Assembly (NCBI RefSeq): GCF_001592285.1
Contig: NZ_BCWQ01000007.1
Coordinates: forward strand, 62,001 to 126,000
Direction: 5' to 3'
DNA from: Hydrogenophaga pseudoflava NBRC 102511
GTDB lineage: Bacteria; Pseudomonadota; Gammaproteobacteria; Burkholderiales; Burkholderiaceae_C
Length of the DNA: 64,000 nucleotides
A program made the position numbers and the translations under genes. The notes under the pieces are model-generated. The model worked only from the letters and a program-made list of their open reading frames with translations. It made no database searches and had not been told where the DNA came from. Positions 36,884-46,400 of this stretch are shown here, in pieces; position 1 is the first letter of the stretch; every line of letters starts with the position of its first letter.

Positions 36884-37864
36884 TCAGCGGTGGCGGTCCA
36901 GCGCGCGGGCGGCACCCAGCAGCGCGGGCGACTGGGCCGAGGTGATGACCCAGACCGGCATGCCTTGCAGCAGGCGGGTGAAGCGGCCCTTGTTGTCGAA
37001 GCGCTCGCGGAACGGCGATGTATCGAACCAGGCGCCCAGGCGAGGCACGATGCCGCCGCCCACGTACACGCCGCCGCGCGCGCCCAGCGTCAGCGCCAGG
37101 TTGCCGGCCACCGAGCCGAGCATGGCGCAGAAGATGTTCAGAGTCTCCAGCGCCTGCGGGTGGCCGGCCTTGAGCGCGGCCTCGCTGACCGCGCTGGCGG
37201 AATCGAGCCCCTGCACCGTCACGCCGTCGGCCTCGCAGAGGATGGCGCAGGTGTCGACCAGCCCCTGGCCGCAGCACACGCGCTCGGCCGAGGCGTGGCC
37301 GTAGCGGCGGATCAGGCCGTCCATGGCGGTGCGCTCGCGCGCGGTGGTCGCCGGCAGCGTGACGTGGCCGCCCTCGCCTTCGAGGGGCACCCAGCCGCCG
37401 TGGCCGTCGGGCAGCAGGCCGGAGACGCCCAGCCCGGTGCCGGCGCCGACCAGGCCCATGGCCACGCCGGGCACCGCTTCGCCGCCACCGACCTGGCGCA
37501 GCTCGGCCGCCGGCAGGTCCGGCAGGGCCAGGGCCAGGGCGGTGAAGTCGTTGAGCATGCGCAGCGTGCGCAGGCCGAACTCGGCCTTGACGGCGGACTG
37601 GGAGAAAGCCCAGTCGTGGTTGGTCATGCGGACCATGTCGCCGGTGATCGGGTTGGCGATCGCGATGGCCACCGCCGCGGGTGCGCCGCGGCCCAGCCCG
37701 TCGAGGTAGGCGTGCATGGCGGCCTGCAGCGTGGGGTATTGCGCGCCGGGCAACACCTGCACGTCGGTGACGGGCGCGCCGGGCGCGGCCTGCCAGGCGA
37801 AACGGGCGTTGGTGCCGCCGATGTCGGCCAGCAGCCGGGCGGTGTCGGATGGGGTTTGGGGCAT
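36884..37864 (-). CDS. glk: Glucokinase
   Basis: Phosphorylates glucose to glucose-6-phosphate with ATP in the cytoplasm. It has 326 residues, the length of the E. coli-type Glk. The phosphate-binding ARLLADIGGTNARFAW is at the N-terminus, and the family pattern ANPITGDMVRMTNHDWAFS with NDFTALALAL holds the catalytic Asp. GLVGAGTGLGV and EGEGGHVTL follow. Placement upstream of a GtsA-type importer on the same strand supports a glucose uptake and phosphorylation role. A HexR-like site lies 41-55 bases before the start. Confidence 0.96.
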   Translation of the reverse strand: MPQTPSDTARLLADIGGTNARFAWQAAPGAPVTDVQVLPGAQYPTLQAAMHAYLDGLGRGAPAAVAIAIANPITGDMVRMTNHDWAFSQSAVKAEFGLRTLRMLNDFTALALALPDLPAAELRQVGGGEAVPGVAMGLVGAGTGLGVSGLLPDGHGGWVPLEGEGGHVTLPATTARERTAMDGLIRRYGHASAERVCCGQGLVDTCAILCEADGVTVQGLDSASAVSEAALKAGHPQALETLNIFCAMLGSVAGNLALTLGARGGVYVGGGIVPRLGAWFDTSPFRERFDNKGRFTRLLQGMPVWVITSAQSPALLGAARALDRHR

Positions 37865-37904
37865 GGCGTCGGTTCCGGAAAAGGTCCCGGAATTATGCCG
37901 GAGC

Positions 37905-37919
37905 TGTAACCAAATTACA
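37905..37919. promoter_or_regulatory. HexR-like operator upstream of glk
   Basis: TGTAACCAAATTACA matches the published HexR-type consensus (TGTARTWWWATTACA-like) except at one or two positions. It lies 41-55 bases upstream of the glk start codon. HexR is the RpiR-family regulator of glucose catabolism in many proteobacteria. The hexR gene itself is not in this window. Confidence 0.6.
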
Positions 37920-37927
37920 GCCGCCCT

Positions 37928-37942
37928 GCCCCCTGCGGGGGC
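37928..37942 (-). other. GC hairpin just after trxC
   Basis: GCCCCC-TGC-GGGGGC forms a six-bp stem one base after the trxC stop codon. There is no U-tract, so it may slow transcription or protect the 3' end rather than act as a full terminator. Confidence 0.4.
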
Positions 37943-37943
37943 T

Positions 37944-38390
37944 TCAGCCCAGGTGCGAGCGGGTCCAGCGCACGATGTCGGCGGCGCCCATGGCGCCCGG
38001 CTGGCGCGCCACCTCGCGGCCGTTCACGTACAGCGCCAGCGTCGGAATGCTGCGGATGTTGAGCCGCGCGCCCAGCGCCTGCGCCTCTTCGGTGTTGACC
38101 TTGGCCAGGCGCACATGGGGCTCCAGCTGCTTCGCCGCGGCCTCGAACTGCGGCGCCATCATGCGGCAGGGGCCGCACCAGGGCGCCCAGAAATCCACCA
38201 GCACCGGCAGTTGCGAGCGCGCGATGTGCTTCTCGAACGCCGCCTCGTCCAGCGCGACCGGGTGACCATCGAACAGTGGGCGGTGGCACTTGCCGCAATC
38301 GGGCGTGGCCGACAGATCGGCCGGCGCCACGCGGTTGGTGGTGTGGCAGTGCGGGCAGACGACGTGCAGGGATTCGGTGGCAACGGTCAT
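37944..38390 (-). CDS. trxC: Thioredoxin TrxC (thioredoxin 2)
   Basis: A cytoplasmic dithiol-disulfide reductase, 148 residues. The N-terminal extension carries two CxxC pairs (CPHC near residue 12, CGKC near residue 32) that bind zinc, which marks TrxC as opposed to TrxA. The thioredoxin domain has the active site WAPWCGPCRMMAP near residue 73 and the cis-Pro in IRSIPTLALY. TrxC is typically induced by oxidative stress through OxyR; no OxyR box was identified here. Confidence 0.95.
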   Translation of the reverse strand: MTVATESLHVVCPHCHTTNRVAPADLSATPDCGKCHRPLFDGHPVALDEAAFEKHIARSQLPVLVDFWAPWCGPCRMMAPQFEAAAKQLEPHVRLAKVNTEEAQALGARLNIRSIPTLALYVNGREVARQPGAMGAADIVRWTRSHLG

Positions 38391-38472
38391 GGGCGGGCTC
38401 CAAGGGTTTCGGGGCAGATGGGGACCGCCGGCACCACTTCAAGAGACACCCCACCGGGTATGCAACGGGCGC

Positions 38473-38667
38473 TCAGATCAGCTGGCCGATCAGGCTGGCG
38501 ACGAAGCTCAGCAGGATGGTGGTGGTCAGCGGGATGAACCACTCGCGGCCGAAGGCCTTGAAGCGCAGGTCGCCCGGCAGCTTGCCGAAGCCCAGCTTGT
38601 GCAGCAGCGGCGTGAACCAGCTGATCAGCAGCAGGGCCAGGAAGATCACGATCATCCAGCGGATCAC
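38473..38667 (-). CDS. DUF2905 small membrane protein
   Basis: A 64-residue protein with two hydrophobic segments (MIVIFLALLLISWF and PLTTTILLSFVASLI) around a conserved LGKLPGD-like loop (GFGKLPGDLRFKAFGREWFIPL). This pattern is diagnostic of DUF2905. The function is unknown. It lies eight bases downstream of the MidA-type methyltransferase gene on the same strand and is probably co-transcribed with it. Confidence 0.88.
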   Translation of the reverse strand: MIRWMIVIFLALLLISWFTPLLHKLGFGKLPGDLRFKAFGREWFIPLTTTILLSFVASLIGQLI

Positions 38668-38675
38668 GGCGGCTC

Positions 38676-39827
38676 CTACAGACGGTGGGTGCGGTCGCCG
38701 GTGGCAAAGCCCATCGGGTCCCAGCCTTCCGCGCTGGGCAACGGCGCCAGACCGATCACCTTGAACAGCTCACCCATCTCGTGCTCGTTGACCAGCTTGG
38801 AGAGCATGGCGTTCTCGCGCGAGCCGGCGTCCTTCGCCACTTCCAGCAGGCCGCAGTTGATCAGGAAGCGCCCCTGCGAGGTGTAGCCCAGCACCGCCAT
38901 GCCGGCGTCCTGCGCGGCCAGCGCGATGCCGGTGAAGTTCACGTGCGCGGTGATGTCCTTGAGGCCGAGGTCGGTCAGCGGGTCGTCGTCGCTGCGGTGG
39001 GCGCGGTGGCAGATCAGCGTGCCCATGTGGCGCTGCGGGTGGTAGTACTCGGCCTCGGGGAAGCCGTAGTCAATGAAGAAGGCCGCGCCGCGCACCAGGC
39101 GCTCGGCCAGCGTGCGGACGAAGGCCTCGCCCTGCGGGTGGATCTCGGTCAGGTAGTCGTGCGGGCCTTCGATGTCCAGCGGCGGCCGCAGCGCCGTCGG
39201 CCGGTCGGCCCAGGCCAGGCGGCCATCATGGGCCAGCGCCACACCGCGCTCGTGCCAGGTGCCCTCATCCTGCCCGCCCACGCGGCGCAGCAGCTGCACC
39301 GGCATCGCGTCCAGCACCTCGTTGCCGATCACCACGCCGTCGAACACCTCGGGCAGGCGGTCGGCCCAGACCACGCGGTCCGCATGCCGCGCCAGCGTGG
39401 CCTGCTGGCGCTCGCGCAGGCTGCCCGAGAGGTCGACGATGGTGTAGCGCCGCGGCGCCTGGCCCAGCGCCGTGAGCGCGTCCAGCACCTGCAGCGCGAG
39501 CGCGCCGGTGCCGGCGCCGAACTCCCAGACTTCGTCGGTGTGCGTGGCGGCGAGCGCCTGCGCCACCTGGCGCGCCAGGGTGTGGCCGAACAGCGGCGAG
39601 AGCTCGGGCGCGGTCACGAAGTCGCTGCCCTGGCCGGCCACGCCCTCGGGCATCTGGCCGAACTTCGGCGTGGCGTTGGCGTAGTAGCCCAGCCCCGGCT
39701 CGTACAGGGCGATGGCCATGAAGCGGTCGAAGGGCAGCCAGCCACCGGCCTCGCGGATGGCCTCGGCCACGGTGGCGTTCAGCTCGTTGCGGGCACCGGA
39801 TGGCGAAGGAACGGACGGGGTGATCAC
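38676..39827 (-). CDS. MidA/NDUFAF7-family SAM-dependent methyltransferase
   Basis: A 383-residue class I methyltransferase related to the mitochondrial complex I assembly factor NDUFAF7. The SAM-binding motif is VWEFGAGTGALALQVLDAL near residue 100; FIDYGFPEAEYYHPQR and THVNFTG-like (AHVNFTGIAL) segments are family hallmarks. The eukaryotic homologue methylates an Arg of a complex I subunit; the bacterial target is not known to me. The start at 39827 is the only strong one. The DUF2905 gene follows immediately. Confidence 0.92.
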   Translation of the reverse strand: MITPSVPSPSGARNELNATVAEAIREAGGWLPFDRFMAIALYEPGLGYYANATPKFGQMPEGVAGQGSDFVTAPELSPLFGHTLARQVAQALAATHTDEVWEFGAGTGALALQVLDALTALGQAPRRYTIVDLSGSLRERQQATLARHADRVVWADRLPEVFDGVVIGNEVLDAMPVQLLRRVGGQDEGTWHERGVALAHDGRLAWADRPTALRPPLDIEGPHDYLTEIHPQGEAFVRTLAERLVRGAAFFIDYGFPEAEYYHPQRHMGTLICHRAHRSDDDPLTDLGLKDITAHVNFTGIALAAQDAGMAVLGYTSQGRFLINCGLLEVAKDAGSRENAMLSKLVNEHEMGELFKVIGLAPLPSAEGWDPMGFATGDRTHRL

Positions 39828-39854
39828 CCGCCCATTATCCGGGACGGCCTGCCC

Positions 39855-42800
39855 TCAGTAGACGCCCACGGCGTTGAGGTACCAGCCCTTGAAGCGGTAA
39901 TCGGAGTGGCGCAGGTCGTCGCTGAAGCGGGTGAAGTTGTAGCCCACCCCAAGACGGAAATATGGCGTGATCTGCTTGTCCAGCCCCACCAGCCAGCCGG
40001 CCTGCTTGTTCTTGTCCTGCACCGTCTGCAGCCAACGGTGTTCGACCAGCGCCTCCCAGTCCTGCGCCATGTGCAGGCGGACCTGGGCGGCCACGAAGTG
40101 CCGGGTGTTCTTGTACCAGGCACCGGTGTTGCGGCCTTCACGCAGCTCGCCGCTGCGGTAGGCGTATTTGCCGCCCACTTCCCACAGCGGGTTGATGCGG
40201 TACAGCAGCTCGCTGGCGAGGATGTGCGCGCGCTGGTCGACCTCGTTGCTGGCCACGCCCGAGGTAGGCGAGACCTGGGTCAGCGCCCTCAGGTCGTACA
40301 GGTAGGTGTACTTGCCCAGCCAGGCCCAACGGCCATGGCCTGCGGGGCGGTAGGACAGGCCCAGGTTGGCCTCGGTGAAGCGGGCCTCGTCCTCGCTGGA
40401 CAGCCGGTCTTCGGTCACGGCGGTTCTGAGCCGGGCGGCGGCGCGCCAGTCTTCGCTGAACTTGTGCCGCAGACCGACGCTGAGCAGGGTCTGGTCGCGC
40501 GACTGCGCGCCCCGGTCGCGGCGGAGCTCCAGGCGCGGCGTGAAGCTGGTGCGGTGGTCGTTGTAGCTGGCCAGCACGGTGCTGGAGCGGCGCGTGGTGC
40601 TGCCGCCTTCGGCGTGGTCGATGCGGCTGAGCGCATGCCGGAAGCCCAGTTGCCAGTGGCGGGCGATGTTGTAGTCCAGCCCCAGGTTCTGGCCTTGCCC
40701 GTCCTCGTCGGGCCGGCGGCTCAGCTGCGCCTCCTGGAACAGGCTCAGGCCGCCACCGGCGTTCCAGCGCTGGCCCACCGAGAACGTGCGGCCCGCCCCG
40801 TCTTCGAGAAACTCGCTGCCGAAGAGGTCGCCCGGCTGGTGGGCGTAGGTGTAGCGCGAGTAGAGGTTGTAGTCGGGCGTGAGGTAGTGGTTGCCTTCGA
40901 GCTTGCCGGCCACACCCAGCGTGCCGGTAGAGACCTCGCCGGTGACGGACGAACGCTCGCCAAAGCGCCGCGTGGCCCCCAGGCCGTAGCGGTCGTTCTT
41001 CAGGCCCTCGTCGCTCTGCAGCGTGCTCTGCACGAAGCCATAGGCCTCGGTGCGGCCGCTGAGCCGGCGCTTGTAGCGCAGACCCGCATAGGTCGCGGTG
41101 CCCGCATCGGCCCCGCCGGCCACCGCCTCGGGGTCGGCGAACCCGTCGTCGGGTTCGGAACTGCGCACCCGGCGCAACTCCAGCCCCACGCTCTGCTGGT
41201 CGTCGAGGTGCCAGTTGCTCACCAGCTGTGCCTGGTCGATGCGGTTCTGCCCTTCCACTTCGCGTCGGCTCAGGCGCGCCCCCACGTCCAGCCCGGTGCC
41301 CACCTCGGTCAGCGCCTCGACGCCGGACTCGCGGCTGCGCAGCCCGCCGGTTTCGGCGCGCGCGGTGGAGTAGCCGGCCTCGCGGTCCTTGTACCAGGCG
41401 CCTGCGCTCACGTTCTGCTCGGTCCACCCCAGCTCGTTGAGGTTGACGCGGGCCTCGACCCCCAGGGCCTCGCCGGAGCGGGGACCAGCTTCCACGCCGG
41501 CGGTGCGGTCGGTGTAGGTCAGCCCGCCGTTGTCGGAGTAGTTCACGCTGGCCTGGGTCGATTCGCTCTGCGCCACCTCGGCCTTGAGGTAAGTGCCGCG
41601 CCCGGCGCGCAGGGTGAGGTCCAGGCCGCGCAGCTGGTAGTCGTCTCCGGCGCGCTCCTCGGTCACGTAGGTGCCGCCCACCGCCACATGGTCATTGGCC
41701 CAGACCTGCCCGCGCCCGCCGGCCACCAGGTTCTCGATGCCCTGGGGCACGTACTCGTAGTCCACCAGCAGGTGGTTTTCGTAGTCGCCGTCGGCGCTCA
41801 GGCGCACGATGCCAAAGCCGCTGTCCAGCTCGCTGCGGCCCAGCGGGCGGCTGAGGATGATGCGGCCCTGGATGTAGTCGATTTCGTAGTCGGTGCCGTA
41901 GGCCAGGCGCCCACGCTGCACGACCTGACCGGTGACCCGGTCGCGCACCTCGATGCTCAGCTGTTCCGTTCCGCGCAGGAGGTCGGTGTGCTTGAGGTAG
42001 TACAGGCTCCCGCCGGTTCCCAGCAAGTCGCTGTAGCCCTTGGCGGACTGCGCCTCGGAGGCGAACACGCTCACCTGCGACCGGGGATCGTCGTAGGGCG
42101 TGGTTTCGCTGCTGCGCCAGCGGAACGCGCCGCCATAGAGGGTGCGGTTGTACTGGTTGAACTCGCCGCCGCTGATGCCGGTGTTGAAGCTGCCCCACAC
42201 CGCCTGGTTCTTGTCCCAGTCCAGGCGCAGGTAGAGCTTGCCGGCGGTGTCGGCGTCGCGGTAGCTGGTGGAATCGTCGCCGTACACCGCGTAGTACTGG
42301 TCCGGGTCGAGGCGACGGAACACGTCCTGCGGCGTGGCCTTGAAGAAGTGGTGGAACAGGTTGTTGAGTTCCTGGTCCTCGGTGTCGGCCTGCGCGGTGA
42401 ACAGGTATTTGCCTTTGACCTTGCCCTTGAGGTAGAAGGCCAGGCGCCCCTCCTTGAGCAGTTCCTGCTCGAAGCCGTCGGCCGCCGCCGCAGGCTCGAT
42501 GTTGCCCGTGACCTGTGACTTGGAGAGGTAAAAGTCGGCCATGCCGACCATGAAAAAGTACTCGCCGCTGATGTTCACGTCGAGCTGGCGCGTGAACACC
42601 GGCTGGCCGGGCAGGCCGTTGACCTCGATGGTGAGCGCGTGCGAACCGACGGGCAGCAGCACCTCGGAGACGAAGCGCTGGTTGACGTCGATGGACGCGC
42701 TCTTGTCGTTGATCTTGATGCTGGCCTGGTCGGGGATGTCCTGGCCGAAGATGCGCACGATGGAGCCCGACACCGGGATGTTCTGCCGGACCAGCCCGTT

Positions 42801-43460
42801 GACCAGCTGCGCCTCGCGCGCCAGCCGCTGGTCCAGCGTGAAGCCATCGGCCAGTTCGTTGCTCTGGCTGATCAGCTGCTCGCGGGCGATGCGCCATTCC
42901 TCTTCGGTGTACAGGCGCACCGTGCGCGCCTGGGTCTCGTCGGCCTGCCCGCCCCTGCCATAGGCGCGCACCAGGTAGACCAGGGTGTCGCCCGGCCGCA
43001 GCCGGTGACCCGCGGGCAAGCGGCCGTCCCACTGCACCACGCCTTCTCCGCTCACCGGCACCGGCAGCCGCACCAGCGGCCTGACCATATCGGTGTCGCG
43101 CCCGGCGTAGATGAGCAGCTCCATGCGCTCGATGAAGTGCGCGTAGTTGTTGCTGACGTTGAAGCTCAGCCCCTCGACCACCTGATCGTCGCGCAGGCCT
43201 GCAATGCCCGAGGCCGAAACATTCATCTGCGGGCTGAGGTTGGCCGGGTCTTCGGTGGCCCAGACCCGGCCTCCGCCGGGCAGGGACAGCACATGCCCGG
43301 TTCCGACAGCGGACCGGGCCGCCGTCGGGGTCGCTGCGGTGCCGGCAGCCTCCTGGGCCACGGGCGCAGGGGCCGCCATCTGGGCCACTGCGGCCAGCGG
43401 CGTCAGTACGAACAGGGCGCAGAGCAGGCGTTCGATGCGATGGGTGGGGGTGTTCATCAT
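39855..43460 (-). CDS. Large outer-membrane beta-barrel protein partnered with the giant repeat protein
   Basis: A 1201-residue secreted protein. The signal peptide ends VAQ near residue 27. An N-terminal periplasmic part (about 60-330) holds beta-sandwich-like units, one with YLVRAYGRGGQADETQAR and one with GQDIPDQASIKIND. From about residue 330 the sequence alternates hydrophobic/aromatic and polar residues to the end (KLYLRLDWDKN, LLVDYEYVPQG, LLYRINPLWEVGGKYAYRS), and it ends WYLNAVGVY, a barrel-insertion-like C-terminus. No POTRA, TonB box or plug was seen. It lies 37 bases after the giant repeat gene, so they are in one operon. Role as exporter or anchor of that protein is inference. 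Confidence 0.7.
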   Translation of the reverse strand: MMNTPTHRIERLLCALFVLTPLAAVAQMAAPAPVAQEAAGTAATPTAARSAVGTGHVLSLPGGGRVWATEDPANLSPQMNVSASGIAGLRDDQVVEGLSFNVSNNYAHFIERMELLIYAGRDTDMVRPLVRLPVPVSGEGVVQWDGRLPAGHRLRPGDTLVYLVRAYGRGGQADETQARTVRLYTEEEWRIAREQLISQSNELADGFTLDQRLAREAQLVNGLVRQNIPVSGSIVRIFGQDIPDQASIKINDKSASIDVNQRFVSEVLLPVGSHALTIEVNGLPGQPVFTRQLDVNISGEYFFMVGMADFYLSKSQVTGNIEPAAAADGFEQELLKEGRLAFYLKGKVKGKYLFTAQADTEDQELNNLFHHFFKATPQDVFRRLDPDQYYAVYGDDSTSYRDADTAGKLYLRLDWDKNQAVWGSFNTGISGGEFNQYNRTLYGGAFRWRSSETTPYDDPRSQVSVFASEAQSAKGYSDLLGTGGSLYYLKHTDLLRGTEQLSIEVRDRVTGQVVQRGRLAYGTDYEIDYIQGRIILSRPLGRSELDSGFGIVRLSADGDYENHLLVDYEYVPQGIENLVAGGRGQVWANDHVAVGGTYVTEERAGDDYQLRGLDLTLRAGRGTYLKAEVAQSESTQASVNYSDNGGLTYTDRTAGVEAGPRSGEALGVEARVNLNELGWTEQNVSAGAWYKDREAGYSTARAETGGLRSRESGVEALTEVGTGLDVGARLSRREVEGQNRIDQAQLVSNWHLDDQQSVGLELRRVRSSEPDDGFADPEAVAGGADAGTATYAGLRYKRRLSGRTEAYGFVQSTLQSDEGLKNDRYGLGATRRFGERSSVTGEVSTGTLGVAGKLEGNHYLTPDYNLYSRYTYAHQPGDLFGSEFLEDGAGRTFSVGQRWNAGGGLSLFQEAQLSRRPDEDGQGQNLGLDYNIARHWQLGFRHALSRIDHAEGGSTTRRSSTVLASYNDHRTSFTPRLELRRDRGAQSRDQTLLSVGLRHKFSEDWRAAARLRTAVTEDRLSSEDEARFTEANLGLSYRPAGHGRWAWLGKYTYLYDLRALTQVSPTSGVASNEVDQRAHILASELLYRINPLWEVGGKYAYRSGELREGRNTGAWYKNTRHFVAAQVRLHMAQDWEALVEHRWLQTVQDKNKQAGWLVGLDKQITPYFRLGVGYNFTRFSDDLRHSDYRFKGWYLNAVGVY

Positions 43461-43497
43461 GCGGTCATCCGTAGGGTGTCTTCGGGCATCTGCGCCA

Positions 43498-46400
43498 TCA
43501 CCGGGTTGCAGGGGCCGTGGCCGGTGCCGGAGCGCCGAAGCCCACGCCAAAGTCGAAGCGCACCGCCAGCCCGCCCGTCAGGCGACGCACCAGGGGGTTG
43601 GCCGAGGTCACCCGCGCGCCCTGCGGCAAGCTGACCGGGTCCACCTTGAGCACGAAGTTGCGTCCATGGGCGCGTGCCGCTGCATCGATGCCGACCAGAT
43701 GGAAGCGCCCGTAGCTGTCGGTCTGCACGACCAGTCCTTCGGGGCTGGCCAGGCGCACGCCCGGAATGCCCACTTCCGAGACGCCGTGGTTGGTGACGAT
43801 GTAGTCCACCCGGTAGCGACCCTCCTGCGGCGTCACCGTGCGCTGCACGCGCAGGTCCTGGTTGTTCAGACCCGCGGCGACGTCGCCTGCGTGCTCGTAG
43901 CGGACATCGCCGCCGGGCGCCACGACCAGCCGCGCCCCGTCCTCACTGGTCACCACGGTGTCGCTGGTGAACACAGGTGCTGTCACCCACTGGCTGATCA
44001 CCACGCTGTGTGATGGCACCGCGGCGTCGCCACTTTCGCGCCCCCGCAGCGTGCCGAGGCGGATGCCGTGCAGCAGCGGAGCGCTGGCGTCGGGCTCGGG
44101 CTGGGCGCCCTGCCCGCGGTCCACCGTGGTGGAGCCGGCCACATAGACGGCGGGGTCGATGCCGCCCTGGATGCGCACGCCCTGCGCGTCGGCACTGTCC
44201 TGCCAGCCGTCACCGTCCTGGTCGATGAACACCTTGCCGATGATGGAGGTTTCGTCGGTGTCCGGGTCGGCGCTCACCACCACCACGGCCTTGGCCGTGC
44301 TGCCGACCTTGGCACCTTCGTGGAAGGGTTCGGCGGTGTTGGTGGCCTCGCCCCGGCGCGCGTTGGCACCCACGCGCACCACGTAGCTGATGTGCGCCCG
44401 GCCGTTGCCCGCCAGGTCGATCTGGCCCAGGGTGATCGGGCCGGTCCCGCTGGCCGTGCCGCGCGCGTCCACGTCCTGGAAGCGCACGCTGCCCGGCACC
44501 AGGCTGAAGCCCGGCGGCGGCGTGTCCACGATCTGCAGGCCGTCGACCTCACCGTCGTTTTCGGTGAGGTTGTCAATCTGCAGGGTGTAGGACACAAAGT
44601 CGCCCACGCGGGCCTGCCGGGTCTGTGCGGTCTTGATGACCCGCACCAGCACCTGGCACTGCTTGACCTTCACCACGATCCGCGCGCTGTCGCAGTTGTT
44701 CGACACGCTGCGCTGGCAGATCCGGTAGCCGATGACGTAGGTGCCGCCCGGCGTGCCGGCCGGCACCTTCACTTCGCCCGTGGCCGTGTTGAGCTCGGGC
44801 ACGGGTTTGCCTGGCTTGGCGGGTTTGGCCGGGGAGGTCACGGTGCCCAGGATGTCGGCCGCACGGACGGGCCGGCCGTCCAGGGTGTCGTTCTTATAGG
44901 CGTTGCCCACCACCACGTCCGATTTGGGGCACATGACTTCGCCGAACTCATCGTCCTTCGCCCGGATCACGGCGTTCACCACCTGCGTCGTCAACGTCAC
45001 GCGGCACTGCGCGTCCTGGCTGCCCGCGGCGCACACATTGCTGGTGGCGGTGGCCACGTTCACCACCCGTCGGGCACGGGCATCGGCCGCTGTGACCCGG
45101 TAGGTGCCCTGCAGCACGCAGGTCTGGCCCGGCAGCACGCTGGCACAGACGGCATTGCCGGGGTTGATCTGGGCATCGCTGATCACCACGTCGGTGAGCG
45201 GCACGAAGCCGGAGTTGGTCACCGTGACGCGGTAGGTCAGGGTGTCGTTGAGCGAGACTTGGCCGTTGCCGTCTTCGTCGGCGTTGCTCAGCACCTGCTT
45301 GTCCAGGGTCTGGCGCGGTGTCGAGGTCACGGCCATCGCGAAGCTGCGGGTCGAGATCTGTCCGTTGGCGTCGGTGGCGGTGATTGTGAAGCTGAAGGCC
45401 CCCACCTGCGTGGTCGTGCCCGACAGCAGGCCGGTGGTGCTCAGGGTCAGGCCCGAGGGCAGCGCCCCGCTGGTAACCGCGAAGCTGTAAGGCGCCACAC
45501 CACCCGAGGCGGTGATGGCCTGGCTGTAGGCCTCACCGGCGACCGGTTCGGGCAGGGTGGCAGGCGCCATCACGATGGTGGGCGTGGCCACCTCGATGCT
45601 GTAGTTCTGGGCCACCGAGAACGGCGCGCCGGCTCCGGTCAGCACGCTGTCGGTCGCCGTGATGGTGACGGGATAGTTGCCAGGCGCGGTCGGCGTGCCG
45701 GACAGCGTGCCGCCGGCAAAGCTCAGACCCGCCGGCAGTGCGCCGGTCAGCGCATAGGTGTGCGGACCTGGGCTGCCGCTGGTGCTGAAGGTCTGTGTGT
45801 AGGCGCTGCCGTACGGCGCTGTCAGCGTGCCGGCGGCCGGTGTCATCAACAGCGTCGGCGCGCCGATGACCATGGTGTAGGCCCGGCTGCCGACCTGGCT
45901 GAAGTTGTCGGTCGTGGCGACCGTGAAGTTGAAGCTGCCCACCTCGGTCGGCGTGCCGGTGAGCGCGCCGCCGCTGCCCAGGGTAAGGCCGGTCGGGAGG
46001 CTGCCAGCGGTCAGGGCGAAGCTGTAAGGCGCGATGCCCCCGCTGGCCGTGAGCGTCTGGCTGTAGGCCACACCGATGGCGGGGTTCGGCAGGGTGGCCG
46101 GACTGACCACGACCGTCGGCGCGGCCACCTCGATGGTGTAGTTCTGCGTGATCGAGAACGGCGCGCCGGTCCCGGTCAGGCCGGAATCCACCATCATGAT
46201 GCTGATGTTGAAACTGCCCAGTTGCGTCGGGGTGCCCGATATCGTGTAACCGCTGATCGTCAGGCCGGTCGGCAAGGAGCCGATCATCACCCGGTTGTAC
46301 GGGCCCGGGCTGCCGCTGACAGCGAAGGTCTGGCTGAAGGGCACGCCGTAGGGCGCACTGAGCGTGCCCGGGGCCGGCGTCATGGTCAGCGTGGGCGCGC

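Noticed and set aside
38685..42518. A plus-strand open frame of about 1277 codons across the methyltransferase and barrel genes
   Set aside because: It runs through two well-supported minus-strand genes and their intergenic gap, and its protein has no recognisable motif.
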